IMG/VR virus record: IMGVR_UViG_3300044977_000123
Location: 59,223 to 123,222 of that record
From: a virus
Reading direction: 5' to 3' (one strand)
Length of the DNA: 64,000 nucleotides
Shown: piece after piece, positions 24,774 to 34,800 of the stretch
Numbering within the stretch: the stretch's first letter is position 1
Layout of the letters: each line of letters begins with the position of its first letter
Notes under the pieces: model-generated
Told to the model about the DNA's origin: nothing
The model's database searches: none
What the model saw: the letters and a program-made list of their open reading frames with translations, nothing else
Program-made: the position numbers and the translations under genes

Positions 24774-25300
24774 GCATCCAGTCCGTTCTCGACGGGGTGT
24801 GCCGGTACTTCGGCGGTCCCTACGACGAGTTGTCCCGCACCTACCGGTCTTCGCCGATTCCCGGCGTGGGCGTTGTGCGGCGTGCATTTCCGAAGCGCGA
24901 CGACCATGCGGACTTCTTCAACGGCGAAGCGCCGGGCGCCCGGACTGGTGCGCTGATGGTCGTCACGATCTACCGGCAGAAGGAGTTCCGCGTCGCGCTC
25001 GGCGGTGAGCACTCCGGCATGAAGCAGGTCAACTACGAGGTCGCGCTCGTCTGCTACCTGCGGTCCCGCACGCCGTACGCCGAGGACGCCCAGGACGACG
25101 CGTACGCCCTGCGGGACTCGATCGTCGAGTGGATGCGGCAGGACCGCACGCTCGGCAACGCGGTCTTCACGGCCGGCGAGTTCATCGAAGGCGCCGGAAA
25201 CGGCATCTCGTGCAGCTACGGCCAGCCCGAGACGAAGGCCGAGCTGACGAAGCACGTCATCGAAGTCACTTTCGCGGCCTGCGAGTTCGTCCAAGCCTGA
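24770..25300 (+). CDS. Head-tail joining / tail terminator-like protein
   Basis: 176 aa. GTG 24770 overlaps the previous stop (GTGA). Pattern and position (after the adaptor, before the tail tube) fit proteins that join head and tail: an N-terminal helix VLDGVCRYFGG, beta strands ALMVVTIYRQKEFRVALG and VNYEVALVCYLRS, then DSIVEWMRQDRTLGNAVF. Assigned by synteny more than by motif. Confidence 0.6.
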   Translation: MSIQSVLDGVCRYFGGPYDELSRTYRSSPIPGVGVVRRAFPKRDDHADFFNGEAPGARTGALMVVTIYRQKEFRVALGGEHSGMKQVNYEVALVCYLRSRTPYAEDAQDDAYALRDSIVEWMRQDRTLGNAVFTAGEFIEGAGNGISCSYGQPETKAELTKHVIEVTFAACEFVQA

Positions 25301-25351
25301 CCTGATTCTCCTTGATCTCTACCCGTCCGCGATGCGTCCGGGAGGCGCCGC

Positions 25352-25633
25352 ATGCCCCGAACAACCCCGCCGCCCGAGCCCACCGAAACCTCAGAGGCCC
25401 CCGCCGACGCGGGGGCCTTGTCGGCTCCGGCAGCGCACATCTACACCGCGCCATATCCGGTGACCTACCCCCATATCCCGCTGACCTGCCGCGAGGGCGA
25501 CGTGTGGGCGTGGCCCGACGGCATCGCCCCGGCCGACGGCCGCTGGGCCGTCACCGACCTGCCCGTGAACACGCACCCGGACAACGAGCCCCGCCCGGCG
25601 ATCTCGCCGGCCGACACCGTAGAGGAGGGGTGA
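25352..25633 (+). CDS. Small hypothetical protein
   Basis: 93 aa from ATG 25352 with GGGAGG upstream. A Pro/Glu/Ala-rich leader precedes a short ordered part (YTAPYPVTYPHIPLTCREGD, VWAWPDGIAP). It lies just before the tail tube gene. Function unknown. Confidence 0.55.
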   Translation: MPRTTPPPEPTETSEAPADAGALSAPAAHIYTAPYPVTYPHIPLTCREGDVWAWPDGIAPADGRWAVTDLPVNTHPDNEPRPAISPADTVEEG

Positions 25634-25636
25634 CCC

Positions 25637-26887
25637 GTGCCGACTCCCATCACGTGGGCTCCCAGCAAGCAGTTCCTGCTGATCGGCAACGAGGCCACAC
25701 AGGGCACCCCCGTCGCGGGGACGTGGACCCAGCTGATCGAGTCGCTGAAGCCGAAGGACATGCCGAAGTGGCTGTCCGACAAGGCATGGCGCGGCGCCAT
25801 GGCGACCGACTCGTTCAACGAGATCCAGGGCGTCAAGACCAGTGACATCGACGTCAGCGGCCCGGTCTTCGGCGACGGCATCGGGTTCTGGCTCCGGAAC
25901 ATCCTCGGCGACCTCGCAGTCACCGGGACGCCTACCGGGTCGGGCGCGACGACCCTGGGTACGGGCGGTGCGGCCGCTGGTGCGACGTCGTTCCCGGCGG
26001 TGGCGTCGATTCCGGCGAACACGCTGGTGCAGATCGGGACGGGTGCGACCGCGGAGTGCGTGACTACGGGCACGCCGACGGGTTCGGGCCCGTACACGAT
26101 CCCGATCACGACACCGTCGACCGGCCTGGTGTACGCGCACGCGGCAACTCAGGCCGTCACCCCGATCACGGGCCCGTACACCTACGCCTGGTCACTGCTC
26201 AACTCGGGCGGCGGCCAGCCGATCAGCCACACCCTGACGCACTACCTCGGGCCGACCGCGACGTCCGGCACCCGCCAGTACCCGGGCTTTTGTGCCAGCG
26301 AGTTGGACTTCAAGTTCAACGCCGAGTCGGAGCTACTGACGTTCGACTGCAAGGGCACGGCCTACCCGTCCGTGATTCTCGGGTCGCAGCCGACGGCGTC
26401 ACCGACCAGCGTGATCCCCATTGCGTCGTGGCAGACGACTGTCGGCATCGGCGGCACCGTCTCGGGCTCACCGGTGACAACGGTCAGCGACGGCGAGATC
26501 AACATCAAGCGCGAGCTCGGCGTGTTCTTCAACTCCAACGGAGTGCAGACACCGTTCATCATCCAGCGCGGCGGCCTCAGCGTCGCAGGGAAGCTGAACT
26601 TCGCGGCGGTCCCGAACGAGGCCGCGCTGCTGTACATGCTGAACAACACTCAGCCGCAGGTGCAGATCATCATCTCGAACGGCCTGTCCGGCACGAGCCT
26701 CGTCTCCGTCCAGTTCGACATCCAGGTCGCCGCATTCGAGGACGCCGAGCCCGAGACGTCGAAGACCGCCGTCGGCTACTCGACGTCGTTCAAGGCCGTC
26801 CTGAACTCCACCAATGCGGGCGGCAGCGGGAGCTACTCCCCCATCAAGGTGACCGTGACCTGCAACGTCCCCCCGAACACCTACTAA
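25637..26887 (+). CDS. Major tail tube protein
   Basis: 416 aa from GTG 25637, with a strong GAGGAGGGG. It opens with WAPSKQFLLIGNEATQGTPV and contains FNEIQGVKTSDIDVSGPVF and LRNILGDL, then SHTLTHYLGPTAT and ELDFKFNAESELLTFDCKG. These features fit Siphoviridae tail-tube proteins that stack in hexameric rings. A Gly/Thr-rich insert near 95-180 contains GTPTGSG twice and may project from the tube. Position before the chaperones and tape measure supports the call. Confidence 0.82.
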   Translation: MPTPITWAPSKQFLLIGNEATQGTPVAGTWTQLIESLKPKDMPKWLSDKAWRGAMATDSFNEIQGVKTSDIDVSGPVFGDGIGFWLRNILGDLAVTGTPTGSGATTLGTGGAAAGATSFPAVASIPANTLVQIGTGATAECVTTGTPTGSGPYTIPITTPSTGLVYAHAATQAVTPITGPYTYAWSLLNSGGGQPISHTLTHYLGPTATSGTRQYPGFCASELDFKFNAESELLTFDCKGTAYPSVILGSQPTASPTSVIPIASWQTTVGIGGTVSGSPVTTVSDGEINIKRELGVFFNSNGVQTPFIIQRGGLSVAGKLNFAAVPNEAALLYMLNNTQPQVQIIISNGLSGTSLVSVQFDIQVAAFEDAEPETSKTAVGYSTSFKAVLNSTNAGGSGSYSPIKVTVTCNVPPNTY

Positions 26888-26902
26888 CCGAACGGCACCC
26901 TC

Positions 26903-27262
26903 ATGTCCGAAACGATCACCCTTCCGTCCGGGAACTGGATCAGTCTGCGTGACTGGCGAGAACTGCGGCGCGGCGACAAGAAGAAGGCCCTCGGCCAGGT
27001 CGAGGACCCCGAGAGGCTCATCGCCGCAACCTACGACCTCGCCGACGGCCTCCTCATCCTCATGATCGAGAACTGGTCCTACGAGGGCCTGCTGATCCCC
27101 AGGGACGACCCGTCCAGCCTCGACCGCCTTCCCATGGAGGACGACAACGCCCTCATGCAGGCGATTCAGCCCGCCGTCCGCGCCCTGTTCCCCAAGGCGG
27201 CCGAAGCCACAGAGGAGCAGGTCGCCGACCCGGCGTCCCCTACCGAGCCCTCCGACGGATAG
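26903..27262 (+). CDS. Tail assembly chaperone (G-type)
   Basis: 119 aa from ATG 26903. It lies in the conserved slot between tail tube and tape measure, and its features (GNWISLRDWRELRRGDKKKA, DLADGLLILMIENWSYEG) match small helical tail chaperones. The next frame (-1) is open through its last 80 bases into the following gene, so a G-GT type frameshift product is possible. I see no classic slippery heptamer; short C-runs at 27190-27193 and 27237-27240 are the only candidates. Confidence 0.7.
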   Translation: MSETITLPSGNWISLRDWRELRRGDKKKALGQVEDPERLIAATYDLADGLLILMIENWSYEGLLIPRDDPSSLDRLPMEDDNALMQAIQPAVRALFPKAAEATEEQVADPASPTEPSDG

Positions 27263-27270
27263 CAGCCCGC

Positions 27271-27477
27271 ATGGAGGGACGCCCTGTACCGGGCGGCCCC
27301 TTCCCGGTCACACCGGAGGAGGAAGCGGCCGTGTACCTTGCTTACGCGGACCGCTACAACTGGACCCCCGACCAGGTCGATGCGCTGCCTGCGTGGCTGG
27401 ATACGCATCTGCCCACCCTGGGGGACATGCTTGACGACCTGCGGGAAGCCGCCCAGAAGCGCGCCGCCCAGAAATGA
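27271..27477 (+). CDS. Tail assembly chaperone, second part (T-type)
   Basis: 68 aa from ATG 27271, or a C-terminal extension of the preceding gene by -1 frameshift. Its own start lacks a good ribosome-binding site, which favours frameshifting. PEEEAAVYLAYADRYNWTPD and QVDALPAWLDTHLP resemble the helical second chaperone domain of actinophages. Directly upstream of head-tail and tape-measure genes. Confidence 0.6.
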   Translation: MEGRPVPGGPFPVTPEEEAAVYLAYADRYNWTPDQVDALPAWLDTHLPTLGDMLDDLREAAQKRAAQK

Positions 27478-27483
27478 GGCGCG

Positions 27484-27933
27484 GTGGGTGTCGAGTGGGA
27501 AGGCATCGACGAGCTCCTCGACGCACTCTCGGCGATGACCGAACGCGTGTCAACGGCGACGCCGCGCGTCGTCGTTGCCGTCGGTGAACTCGTCAAGGAA
27601 CGAGGGCAGGCGAAGCTCGAACTGCAGACGCACGAGCGCGGAACGCCGACGCCGTCCGCGAAGGGCGACCCCCCCGCGAAGATCGACGGGACGCTTCGGG
27701 ACAGCTGGTACGTCACACCGCCTGCACCAACGGGCGCCAGTCGGTGGACCTCACTCACCGGCGCGACGACAATCTACAGCCGCATCCAGGAACTCGGGGG
27801 CTGGGCCGGCCGCGACCACGCGTCGTATCTGCCGCCGCGCCCCTATCTCAAGCCCACCTACGACGACCTGATCGCCTCCGGCGATGTGGGCGAGACCGCG
27901 GCCCGCATTTGGGGGCAGGCGATCACCGGGTGA
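27484..27933 (+). CDS. HK97 gp10-like head-tail completion protein
   Basis: 149 aa from GTG 27484. VEWEGIDELLDALSAMTERV and VGELVKERGQAKLELQTHE are the helical start typical of gp10-like proteins. WAGRDHASYLPPRPYLKPTY is their conserved end (R-P-Y-L/F-x-P). These proteins complete the connector. Its place after the tail chaperones, rather than before the tail tube, is unusual. Confidence 0.65.
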   Translation: MGVEWEGIDELLDALSAMTERVSTATPRVVVAVGELVKERGQAKLELQTHERGTPTPSAKGDPPAKIDGTLRDSWYVTPPAPTGASRWTSLTGATTIYSRIQELGGWAGRDHASYLPPRPYLKPTYDDLIASGDVGETAARIWGQAITG

Positions 27934-28009
27934 ATTCCCCGGCATTGCCCGCATATTGCGGCGGCCAGCCCTAGGCTTCCGGACACCATCCGGACAGCAG
28001 GGGGCATCA

Positions 28010-28471
28010 GTGCAACCACCGCCAGCACCGATCACCGTCAGGGGCCTGAGAGGCGAGGTCATCTTCGACGGAACGACTGTGACCATGCGCCACTTCCTGG
28101 GCAGCCCGAACGCCCGCACTACAAACACCTTCACGCTCCAGCAGGTCAGCGGCGTCGAACTGCGGGTCGCGATCCTGTCGCGCTGCCTGTTCACGCTCGT
28201 CGTCCCCGGAGCCGTCGCATCGGGGCGCACCCGCAACGCAAACCGCAAGAGCCCGCTGACGCTGGAGTTCTGGCGCTGGCAGGCGGCATCGTTCGAGGAA
28301 TTGCGCGACGTCCTGGTAGCGGCCCTACGCACAGCACAGGCCCCAGCCACGCCAGTGCGCCCCGGGGCTTCGCTCGCGGACGAGCTCGACCACCTGTCGC
28401 GCCTCGCCGCAGCCGGCACCATCACTGCAGCCGAATACGCACAGGCCAAGGCTCGACTACTGGGCCCGTAG
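28010..28471 (+). CDS. DUF4429/SHOCT-like accessory protein
   Basis: 153 aa from GTG 28010 with CAGGGGG upstream. Residues 1-110 form a PH-like beta barrel (VRGLRGEVIFDGTTVTMRHF, SGVELRVAILSRCLFTLVVP). The last 30 residues are a SHOCT motif (LADELDHLSRLAAAGTITAA, EYAQAKARLLG), a short oligomerisation helix pair. This combination is common in Streptomyces chromosomes and odd inside a tail operon, so it may be a cargo gene. Confidence 0.65.
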   Translation: MQPPPAPITVRGLRGEVIFDGTTVTMRHFLGSPNARTTNTFTLQQVSGVELRVAILSRCLFTLVVPGAVASGRTRNANRKSPLTLEFWRWQAASFEELRDVLVAALRTAQAPATPVRPGASLADELDHLSRLAAAGTITAAEYAQAKARLLGP

Positions 28472-28529
28472 CCGCAGCGTGAACTGAACCCCGGCCATCG
28501 CGGCCACTTCCGAATCTGGAGGTGCTGCG

Positions 28530-31500
28530 GTGGCCGAGTCATTTCTCCCGCCCGTAGTAGCCACGCTGACTGCGGACATCGGCGACTTTCTGGAGCAGAT
28601 GACTGCGGCGAAGGAGGCGCTGGCCGGACTGGCGGAAGGCGCTGCCCCCCTTGGGGATATGTCCGCGGCCTTCGCGGACGTCGGCTCGAGCGCCGAGAAG
28701 ATGGCGGCTTCGCTGGATACGTCGTCGACCCTCGCCGCCGACAGCTTCAAAATCATCCTCGACGCCGCCACCGAGTTGGGCGAGGGCATCCAGGAGCCGC
28801 TTGCCGCCGTGGAGTCCTCGGTGCGCGGCGTCGCTACGGAACTGCGTTCTCTGGCCACGGCTACGGACGGCCTGGAGGGCACGTCGACCGCCGCCTTCGA
28901 GGAGGTCACCGAGGCCGCGCAGCAGATGGCCGTCGGGGTCACCGAGTCGGCGAACTTGGCACGCGAGTCAGTGGTCGGCCTGTCGATGGGCTTCGATGCG
29001 GCGGCCGGCGCGTCCGCTGCTGCCGCAACCGACATCACCGCGTCGGCCACGGAAGCCACGGCCGCAGCCTCAGAGACCGGCGAGGCAGCGGCCTCCGCAG
29101 CAAGTGAGTCCGGCGCCGCCATGGAAGAGACCGCCGGGGGCCTGTCCAAATTCGTTCTGGGCTTGGCTGCAACGGGGATCGGCGTGTTCGAGGCCGTCAA
29201 GGGCGCGACTGCCTTCAATGCGCAGATCACGACCCTGAACACTCAAGCAGGGGTCAGCAAGAGCCAACTGGCCTCCCTTGGCAGCGGTGTCTTGTCGCTC
29301 GCGGCGCAGGTAGGGCAGTCCCCGGACTCTCTCGCCGAGGCGCTCTACCACGTCGAGAGCTCCTTTGCCTCGACCGGCATCACCGGCGCCGACGCCCTGA
29401 ACCTTCTGAAGACCGCAGCCGAGGGCGCAACCGTCGGCCACGCCGACCTCGTCGACGTGACCAACGCCCTCGATGCTGCGGTCGCGAGCGGGATCCCCGG
29501 TGTCCAGAACTACGGCCAGGCGATGGGCGCTGTCAACGCGATCGTCGGCTCCGGCGACATGACCATGCAGGACTTCAGCGACGCACTCGGCACCGGTGCC
29601 GTCGCCGCAGTCAAGGGATACGGCCTCAGCCTCACGGATGTTGGTGCCGCTCTGGCGCTCTTCGGCGACAACAACATCCGCGGGGCGAAGGCGGGCACCG
29701 AGCTGCGGATGATGGTGCAGGGCATGTCGTCGCCGCTGGCCACGGCAGGTGCGGAGCTGAAGACGCTCGGCATGACGCAGAACACGCTCGCCGACGACAT
29801 GCAGAAGGGCGGGTTGAAGCTCGCCGTCAACGACCTGGCGACGCACCTGAAGGACGCGGGGATCACCGGGACGCAGGTCGGACAGGTCCTGACTGAGGTC
29901 TTCGGAAAGAAGGCCGGCGTCGGCATCCAGATCGCCGAGGAGCAACTGGAGCGATTCAACTCGAAGTACCCGGCCATTGAGGCGGGTGCGCAGAACTTCG
30001 GGAGCGCCTGGAAGACATCCACGCAGACGCTGGGCGTGCAGTTCGACCAGTTGAAGTCCGGCCTTGAGGCCATGGGCATCAAGATCGGCACGGTGCTGCT
30101 GCCGCCGCTGACGAAGTTCGTGGGATGGGTCCGCGACGGCGTCGTGTGGATCACCCGGCACAAGCTGGCGCTGGACGGCCTGATGCTCGTCATCGGGGCG
30201 GCCCTGGTCCCGGCCCTGTGGGCTGCAGTGACGGCGATGGTGGCCTTCACGGTTTCCCTGGTCACCAATCCGATCTTCCTGATCGCACTCGCCATCGGCC
30301 TACTGGCCATCGGGATCTACGAGCTCGTGACCCACTGGAAGACCGTGTGGGGCGAGATTGAGCGGATCAGTGCGGACGTTGGGCACTTCGTTGCGCACGT
30401 CTGGGACAACGTCGCGGGCTGGTTCGTGAGTGCCTGGAAGTCGATCCTCGGGGCGCTGAAGACCGCCTGGGGCGCCATCGAGGGGGCGTGGAACGACACG
30501 GGCGGCAAGGCGATCTCGTGGATCGCCAAGACCTGGGACAAGCTCACCGCGCCGATCGTCAAGGAGTGGAACCACATCATCGGCGACCTGGAGTCGATCT
30601 GGTCGTCGATCACCACAATCTGGGATGCCACGGGCGGCAAGCTCATCTCGTTGATCCACAAGGACTGGGGCAGCATCTCTGGCTTCTTCCAGAAGGTTTG
30701 GTCCGAAGTCCTTGGTGTACTGAAGATCTACTGGTCGCTGATATCCGGCCTCCTCAAAGCGGCTTGGTCCGTCATATCCGGGGACCTCAAGGCCGGATGG
30801 GACACCGTCATCGGCCTCTTCCGCATGGCCTGGGATATTATCTCCGCAAACGCGACGGCCGCCTGGGACATCGTCGCGGGAATCTTCAAGGCTGCGTTCG
30901 ATCTGATCACCGGCATCGTGAAGGCCGGATGGGACGTCGTCAAAGGCATCTTCGAGATTGTCTGGGACGTCATCACCGGGCTGATCAACACGGCTCTCGA
31001 CTACATCACCGGACTCTTCAAGATCTTCGCGGATCTCGTCACCGGCAACTGGTCCAAGCTCTGGCACGACGTGCAGTCCCTTTTCAGTACCGTTTGGGAC
31101 GACATCAAGGGGATCTTCGGCAGCGTCCTCAGCGACATCGGCCGCATGGTGTCCGGTGCGGCCAAGTCGATCTGGAGCGGATTCATCGGAGCGATCTCCG
31201 CGGCCGTCGGCGGCATCGTCGGGGCCTGCAAATCCGTGTGGAACGGCATCGTTAACTTCTTCTCCGATGCCGGAACGTGGCTCTGGGACGCGGGCGAGAA
31301 CATCATCAAGGGCCTCATCGGCGGCGTCACGAACATGATCGGCGGCATCGGCAATGCAATGAGCGGCATCGTCAGCGAGGTCAAGTCGTTCCTGCCCTGG
31401 AGTCCCGCGAAGAAGGGCCCGCTTTCAGGCGGCGGATCCCCGCAGATCGGCGGCCGGAACATCGTCAAGCAGATCGCACAGGGCCTCGTCGGCGGAACCG

Positions 31501-31754
31501 CGGACATCACCGCCGCGATGGCGCACGTCACCGCCGCGGCATCCGGGTCACTCGCGGTCCGGATGCCCGCGATGGCCGGCGCCGGAGCTGGCGGCGGAGC
31601 CATGGCCAGCGCAGGTGCGGCGACGGTCAACAACGTGACGGTGAACGTCGCCGGGACTGTCAAGTCCGAACGGGACCTGCGGGACCTGATCCAAACCCAG
31701 ATGCTGCAGCTCGGCTCCCGCAACTCGCAGACGTGGCAGTCGTACCGGCGCTGA
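28530..31754 (+). CDS. Tape measure protein
   Basis: 1074 aa from GTG 28530 after GGAGGT. It sets tail length and passes into the cell with the DNA. The Ala/Ser/Glu-rich N-terminus is helical. Residues about 200-510 match the TP901-type core (FGDNNIRGAKAGTELRMMVQ, LTEVFGKKAGVGIQIAEEQL). Strongly hydrophobic stretches follow at about 545-600 (LMLVIGAALVPALWAAVTAM). Then come tandem Trp-rich repeats of the form W-x-x-I-x-x-x-x-x-x-x-W (about 600-880). The C-terminal 36 residues are shared with the protein at 5299. At about 1.5 angstrom per residue the tail would be near 160 nm. Confidence 0.9.
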   Translation: MAESFLPPVVATLTADIGDFLEQMTAAKEALAGLAEGAAPLGDMSAAFADVGSSAEKMAASLDTSSTLAADSFKIILDAATELGEGIQEPLAAVESSVRGVATELRSLATATDGLEGTSTAAFEEVTEAAQQMAVGVTESANLARESVVGLSMGFDAAAGASAAAATDITASATEATAAASETGEAAASAASESGAAMEETAGGLSKFVLGLAATGIGVFEAVKGATAFNAQITTLNTQAGVSKSQLASLGSGVLSLAAQVGQSPDSLAEALYHVESSFASTGITGADALNLLKTAAEGATVGHADLVDVTNALDAAVASGIPGVQNYGQAMGAVNAIVGSGDMTMQDFSDALGTGAVAAVKGYGLSLTDVGAALALFGDNNIRGAKAGTELRMMVQGMSSPLATAGAELKTLGMTQNTLADDMQKGGLKLAVNDLATHLKDAGITGTQVGQVLTEVFGKKAGVGIQIAEEQLERFNSKYPAIEAGAQNFGSAWKTSTQTLGVQFDQLKSGLEAMGIKIGTVLLPPLTKFVGWVRDGVVWITRHKLALDGLMLVIGAALVPALWAAVTAMVAFTVSLVTNPIFLIALAIGLLAIGIYELVTHWKTVWGEIERISADVGHFVAHVWDNVAGWFVSAWKSILGALKTAWGAIEGAWNDTGGKAISWIAKTWDKLTAPIVKEWNHIIGDLESIWSSITTIWDATGGKLISLIHKDWGSISGFFQKVWSEVLGVLKIYWSLISGLLKAAWSVISGDLKAGWDTVIGLFRMAWDIISANATAAWDIVAGIFKAAFDLITGIVKAGWDVVKGIFEIVWDVITGLINTALDYITGLFKIFADLVTGNWSKLWHDVQSLFSTVWDDIKGIFGSVLSDIGRMVSGAAKSIWSGFIGAISAAVGGIVGACKSVWNGIVNFFSDAGTWLWDAGENIIKGLIGGVTNMIGGIGNAMSGIVSEVKSFLPWSPAKKGPLSGGGSPQIGGRNIVKQIAQGLVGGTADITAAMAHVTAAASGSLAVRMPAMAGAGAGGGAMASAGAATVNNVTVNVAGTVKSERDLRDLIQTQMLQLGSRNSQTWQSYRR

Positions 31755-31822
31755 CCCGCTTCAGACCGAGTCCGTGGCCTTGAACCGAGGGGTGCCACCG
31801 GGCACCGGATTGGCGGTGCCCG

Positions 31823-34800
31823 GTGAGCGGCCCCAAGCTCTCGACCCTGAGCGACCCGTTCAACAGCGGCACGATCAACACCACGTTGTGGAACAGCATC
31901 ACCGCAGGCACAGCCAGCCTGGACACGGTCAACGACCTGGTCGTGCTGGCTCAGCCGACGGTGTCCGGCACCGTGAACACGTTCGGGTCGAACACGGTCT
32001 ACGACGCGACGAGCAGCCAGGTATACGCCCAGGTGGCCCCGGTTGCGAACGGCGCCGGCGGCACGAACACGGTCTTCAAGCTGACCGTGGACGCCAACGA
32101 CAGCGTCGCGATCCGACTGGCCGCAGGCGTGTTCGAGGTGACGCTGCAGACGGCAGGCGTGACGGTCACCTCGACCCTGGCGACGTACAGCCCGGATGCG
32201 CACCGCTGGTGGCGGCTGCGGGAGTCCAGCGGCACCATGTACGCGGACTTCAGCCAGGACGGCTTCAACTGGTCGACGCTGTGGTCGAGCACCTATACGT
32301 GGTCGGCGACGGCGGTCACATTCGCCTTTCAGGCAAAGGCGACCGCAACGGAAGTCGCGGGGAACTACGCCACGATCCAGCACGTCAACACGATGCTCGG
32401 CGGCCCAGCGAACATGAACTGGCCGCTGGTGGAGGACGGCTGGGCGCCGATCTGGAACTGCAACGGCGGCGACCTGCCGCTGGACCAGTACGTGGCGCTG
32501 ACGTCCCGCGTGCTGCAGCAGTCGTCCGTCAGCCGGGGGCGCCAGTACGAGTTGGACCAGGTCCGTGCCGGCGAGACGAGTGCGGTGCTGTCGAACACGG
32601 ACGGCCTGCTGGATCCGACGAACTCGTCCGGCCCGTACTACGGGCACATTCAGCCATACCAGCCGTGGCGGCGCCGCTGCCAGTGGCCTCCGACGCGGAA
32701 CCTGCTGTCGCAGGTCCAGGCGACGGGCGGTGATCTGGGAGGCCAGCCGCTCGGCGTGATCAACGGCAGCAACTCGGGTCCGGACATCTTCTCCTCGACG
32801 GACCCGACGGGTGGCAGTTTCGTGGCGTCGGCGAGTGCCTGGCAAGGGGGAACCGTCATCCAGATGGCGGTCCCAACGACGGCAACGGCGATGACGAGCG
32901 CCTGCTACACCAAGCAGGCCGCGGTGTCGATCGGAACGACGTACTCGGCGTCGGTGTGGGTCCGGAACGTCACGCCGAGTACTACGGTGCAGGTCGCGGC
33001 GGCATTCCGGTGGAACAGCGCAGCGAATGTGATCACCTCGACATCGGCGGGTACGACGACGACGCTGACGGGATCCGCCACAGCGGGCTGGACACAGCTC
33101 ACGGTGACGGGCACTGCGCCTGCGGGTACCGCATACGCGACCTGCAGCGTTCTGCTGGTCACCGTTCCGGCGGCGGCTTGCAGCGTGCAGGTCGACGGCT
33201 GGCAGATGGAGCAGGCCGGCGTGCCATCGACGTGGACGTGCCCGGGGACGTGGTACGGCCTGTTCGCCGGGTTCACCGAACAATGGCAGTCGAGCTGGAC
33301 GATGGGCGGCACGTACGGCCTCGTCACACCGACCGGCGTCGATGCGATGGCGCTGCTGTCGCAGGTGACACTGGCTGCGCCGATCACCGAGGAGGTCAAC
33401 GCGGCCGCGCCGCGATTCCTGTACGACCTCAGCGACCCTGCAGGCAGCGCGTACGCGACCGACCAGACGGGCAACTGCCCACCGGCGGCGGTCAGCAGCG
33501 GCAAGTACGGCTCCGGGTCCTGGGTGTTCGGTACGTCGATCACGGCCGCGAACCTGGCAACGGGCGTCTACATCGGCTCCGGGGGCACGGTCGCGACACT
33601 CGCGAACCCCAATCCGGGAACGAATCTGATCGACGGGGCGACGTACCTGTCGCTGGGATCGGCGGGTATCACGGGCCCGGCGAACCCGGGCCTGTGGACG
33701 CGGATGATCGCGTTTCGGTACACCGGGCCAACGCCGACATCGAGGGCGTACATCTGGTCGGCGATGGACAGCCAGCGGTCCGGCGGCTTTCCGTCTGGGT
33801 CGCAGATCCTGGTATACCTGGACACGACCGGGAAACCGGTCCTCTTCCTGCAGGGCCCCGGCGGCGTCAATGTCAGTACCTATTTCGGCGGCGCGACGGA
33901 CTGCGCCGACTCGAACTGGCATCTCCTCGTGTTCGGCTGGGACCAAGCGACGGGCTCGGTCGTGGCGTCGCAGGACGGCTCGACGTCGGCGTACCTCGGC
34001 CCGTACGGGTCCACGCTCACCCCGACCGGCCTGATCGCGGACAACGTCGGCGGCTGGGTCGACGTGACGGTCGGGAACGGCACGGCGTGGAACTACGCGG
34101 GTGATCTGAGCTACGCCTGCGAGTGGCCGACGTTCGACGGCACCGGCACAATGATTACCGAGTTGTATGCGGCATGGCGGTCAGCATGCGCGGGCGAGTC
34201 GAGCAATGCCCGGTACTCGCGGATCCTGCGGTATGCGGGATACATCGGCCAGACGAACATCCAGACGGGCGTCACCATGGATATGGGCCCCGCCACGGAC
34301 CTGGCCGGCTCCGATGCCCTGTCATGCCTGCAGGGTGTTGTCGACACGGAAAACGGCGCCCATTTCGTCGACCGGTACGGCACGGTGACGTTCCAGTCGC
34401 GGGCGAACCGCTACAACGCGACGGTGCCCGCGTACACATTCGGCGAGAACACGGCGGCTGGCGAGTGGCCCTACGAGGACTGCCAGATCGTGCTTGATCC
34501 CACGCACATCTCCAGCCTCGTACAGATCACGCAGAACTCCAGCAACCAGGTGTTCGCAGCCCAGGACAAGACGTCGGAAGTCGACTACTTCCCGAGGACG
34601 TTGACGCGGACGATCAACGCCGGGTCGACACTGGAGTGCCAGGCGGCGGCTGACTACCTGCTCAGCAGGTACAAGCAGCCCGCATCCCGAATCAGTTCTC
34701 TGGTGCTGCATCCGTCCGCGAACCCAGCGATGTGGCCGATGTGCCTGTCGCTGGAGCTGTCGACGCGGATCGCCGTGAACAGGCGGCCGCCATCCGCGCC

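Noticed and set aside
31001-33946. 981-codon minus-strand open frame
   Set aside because: Antisense of tape measure and tail-tip genes, with low-complexity Arg-rich translation.
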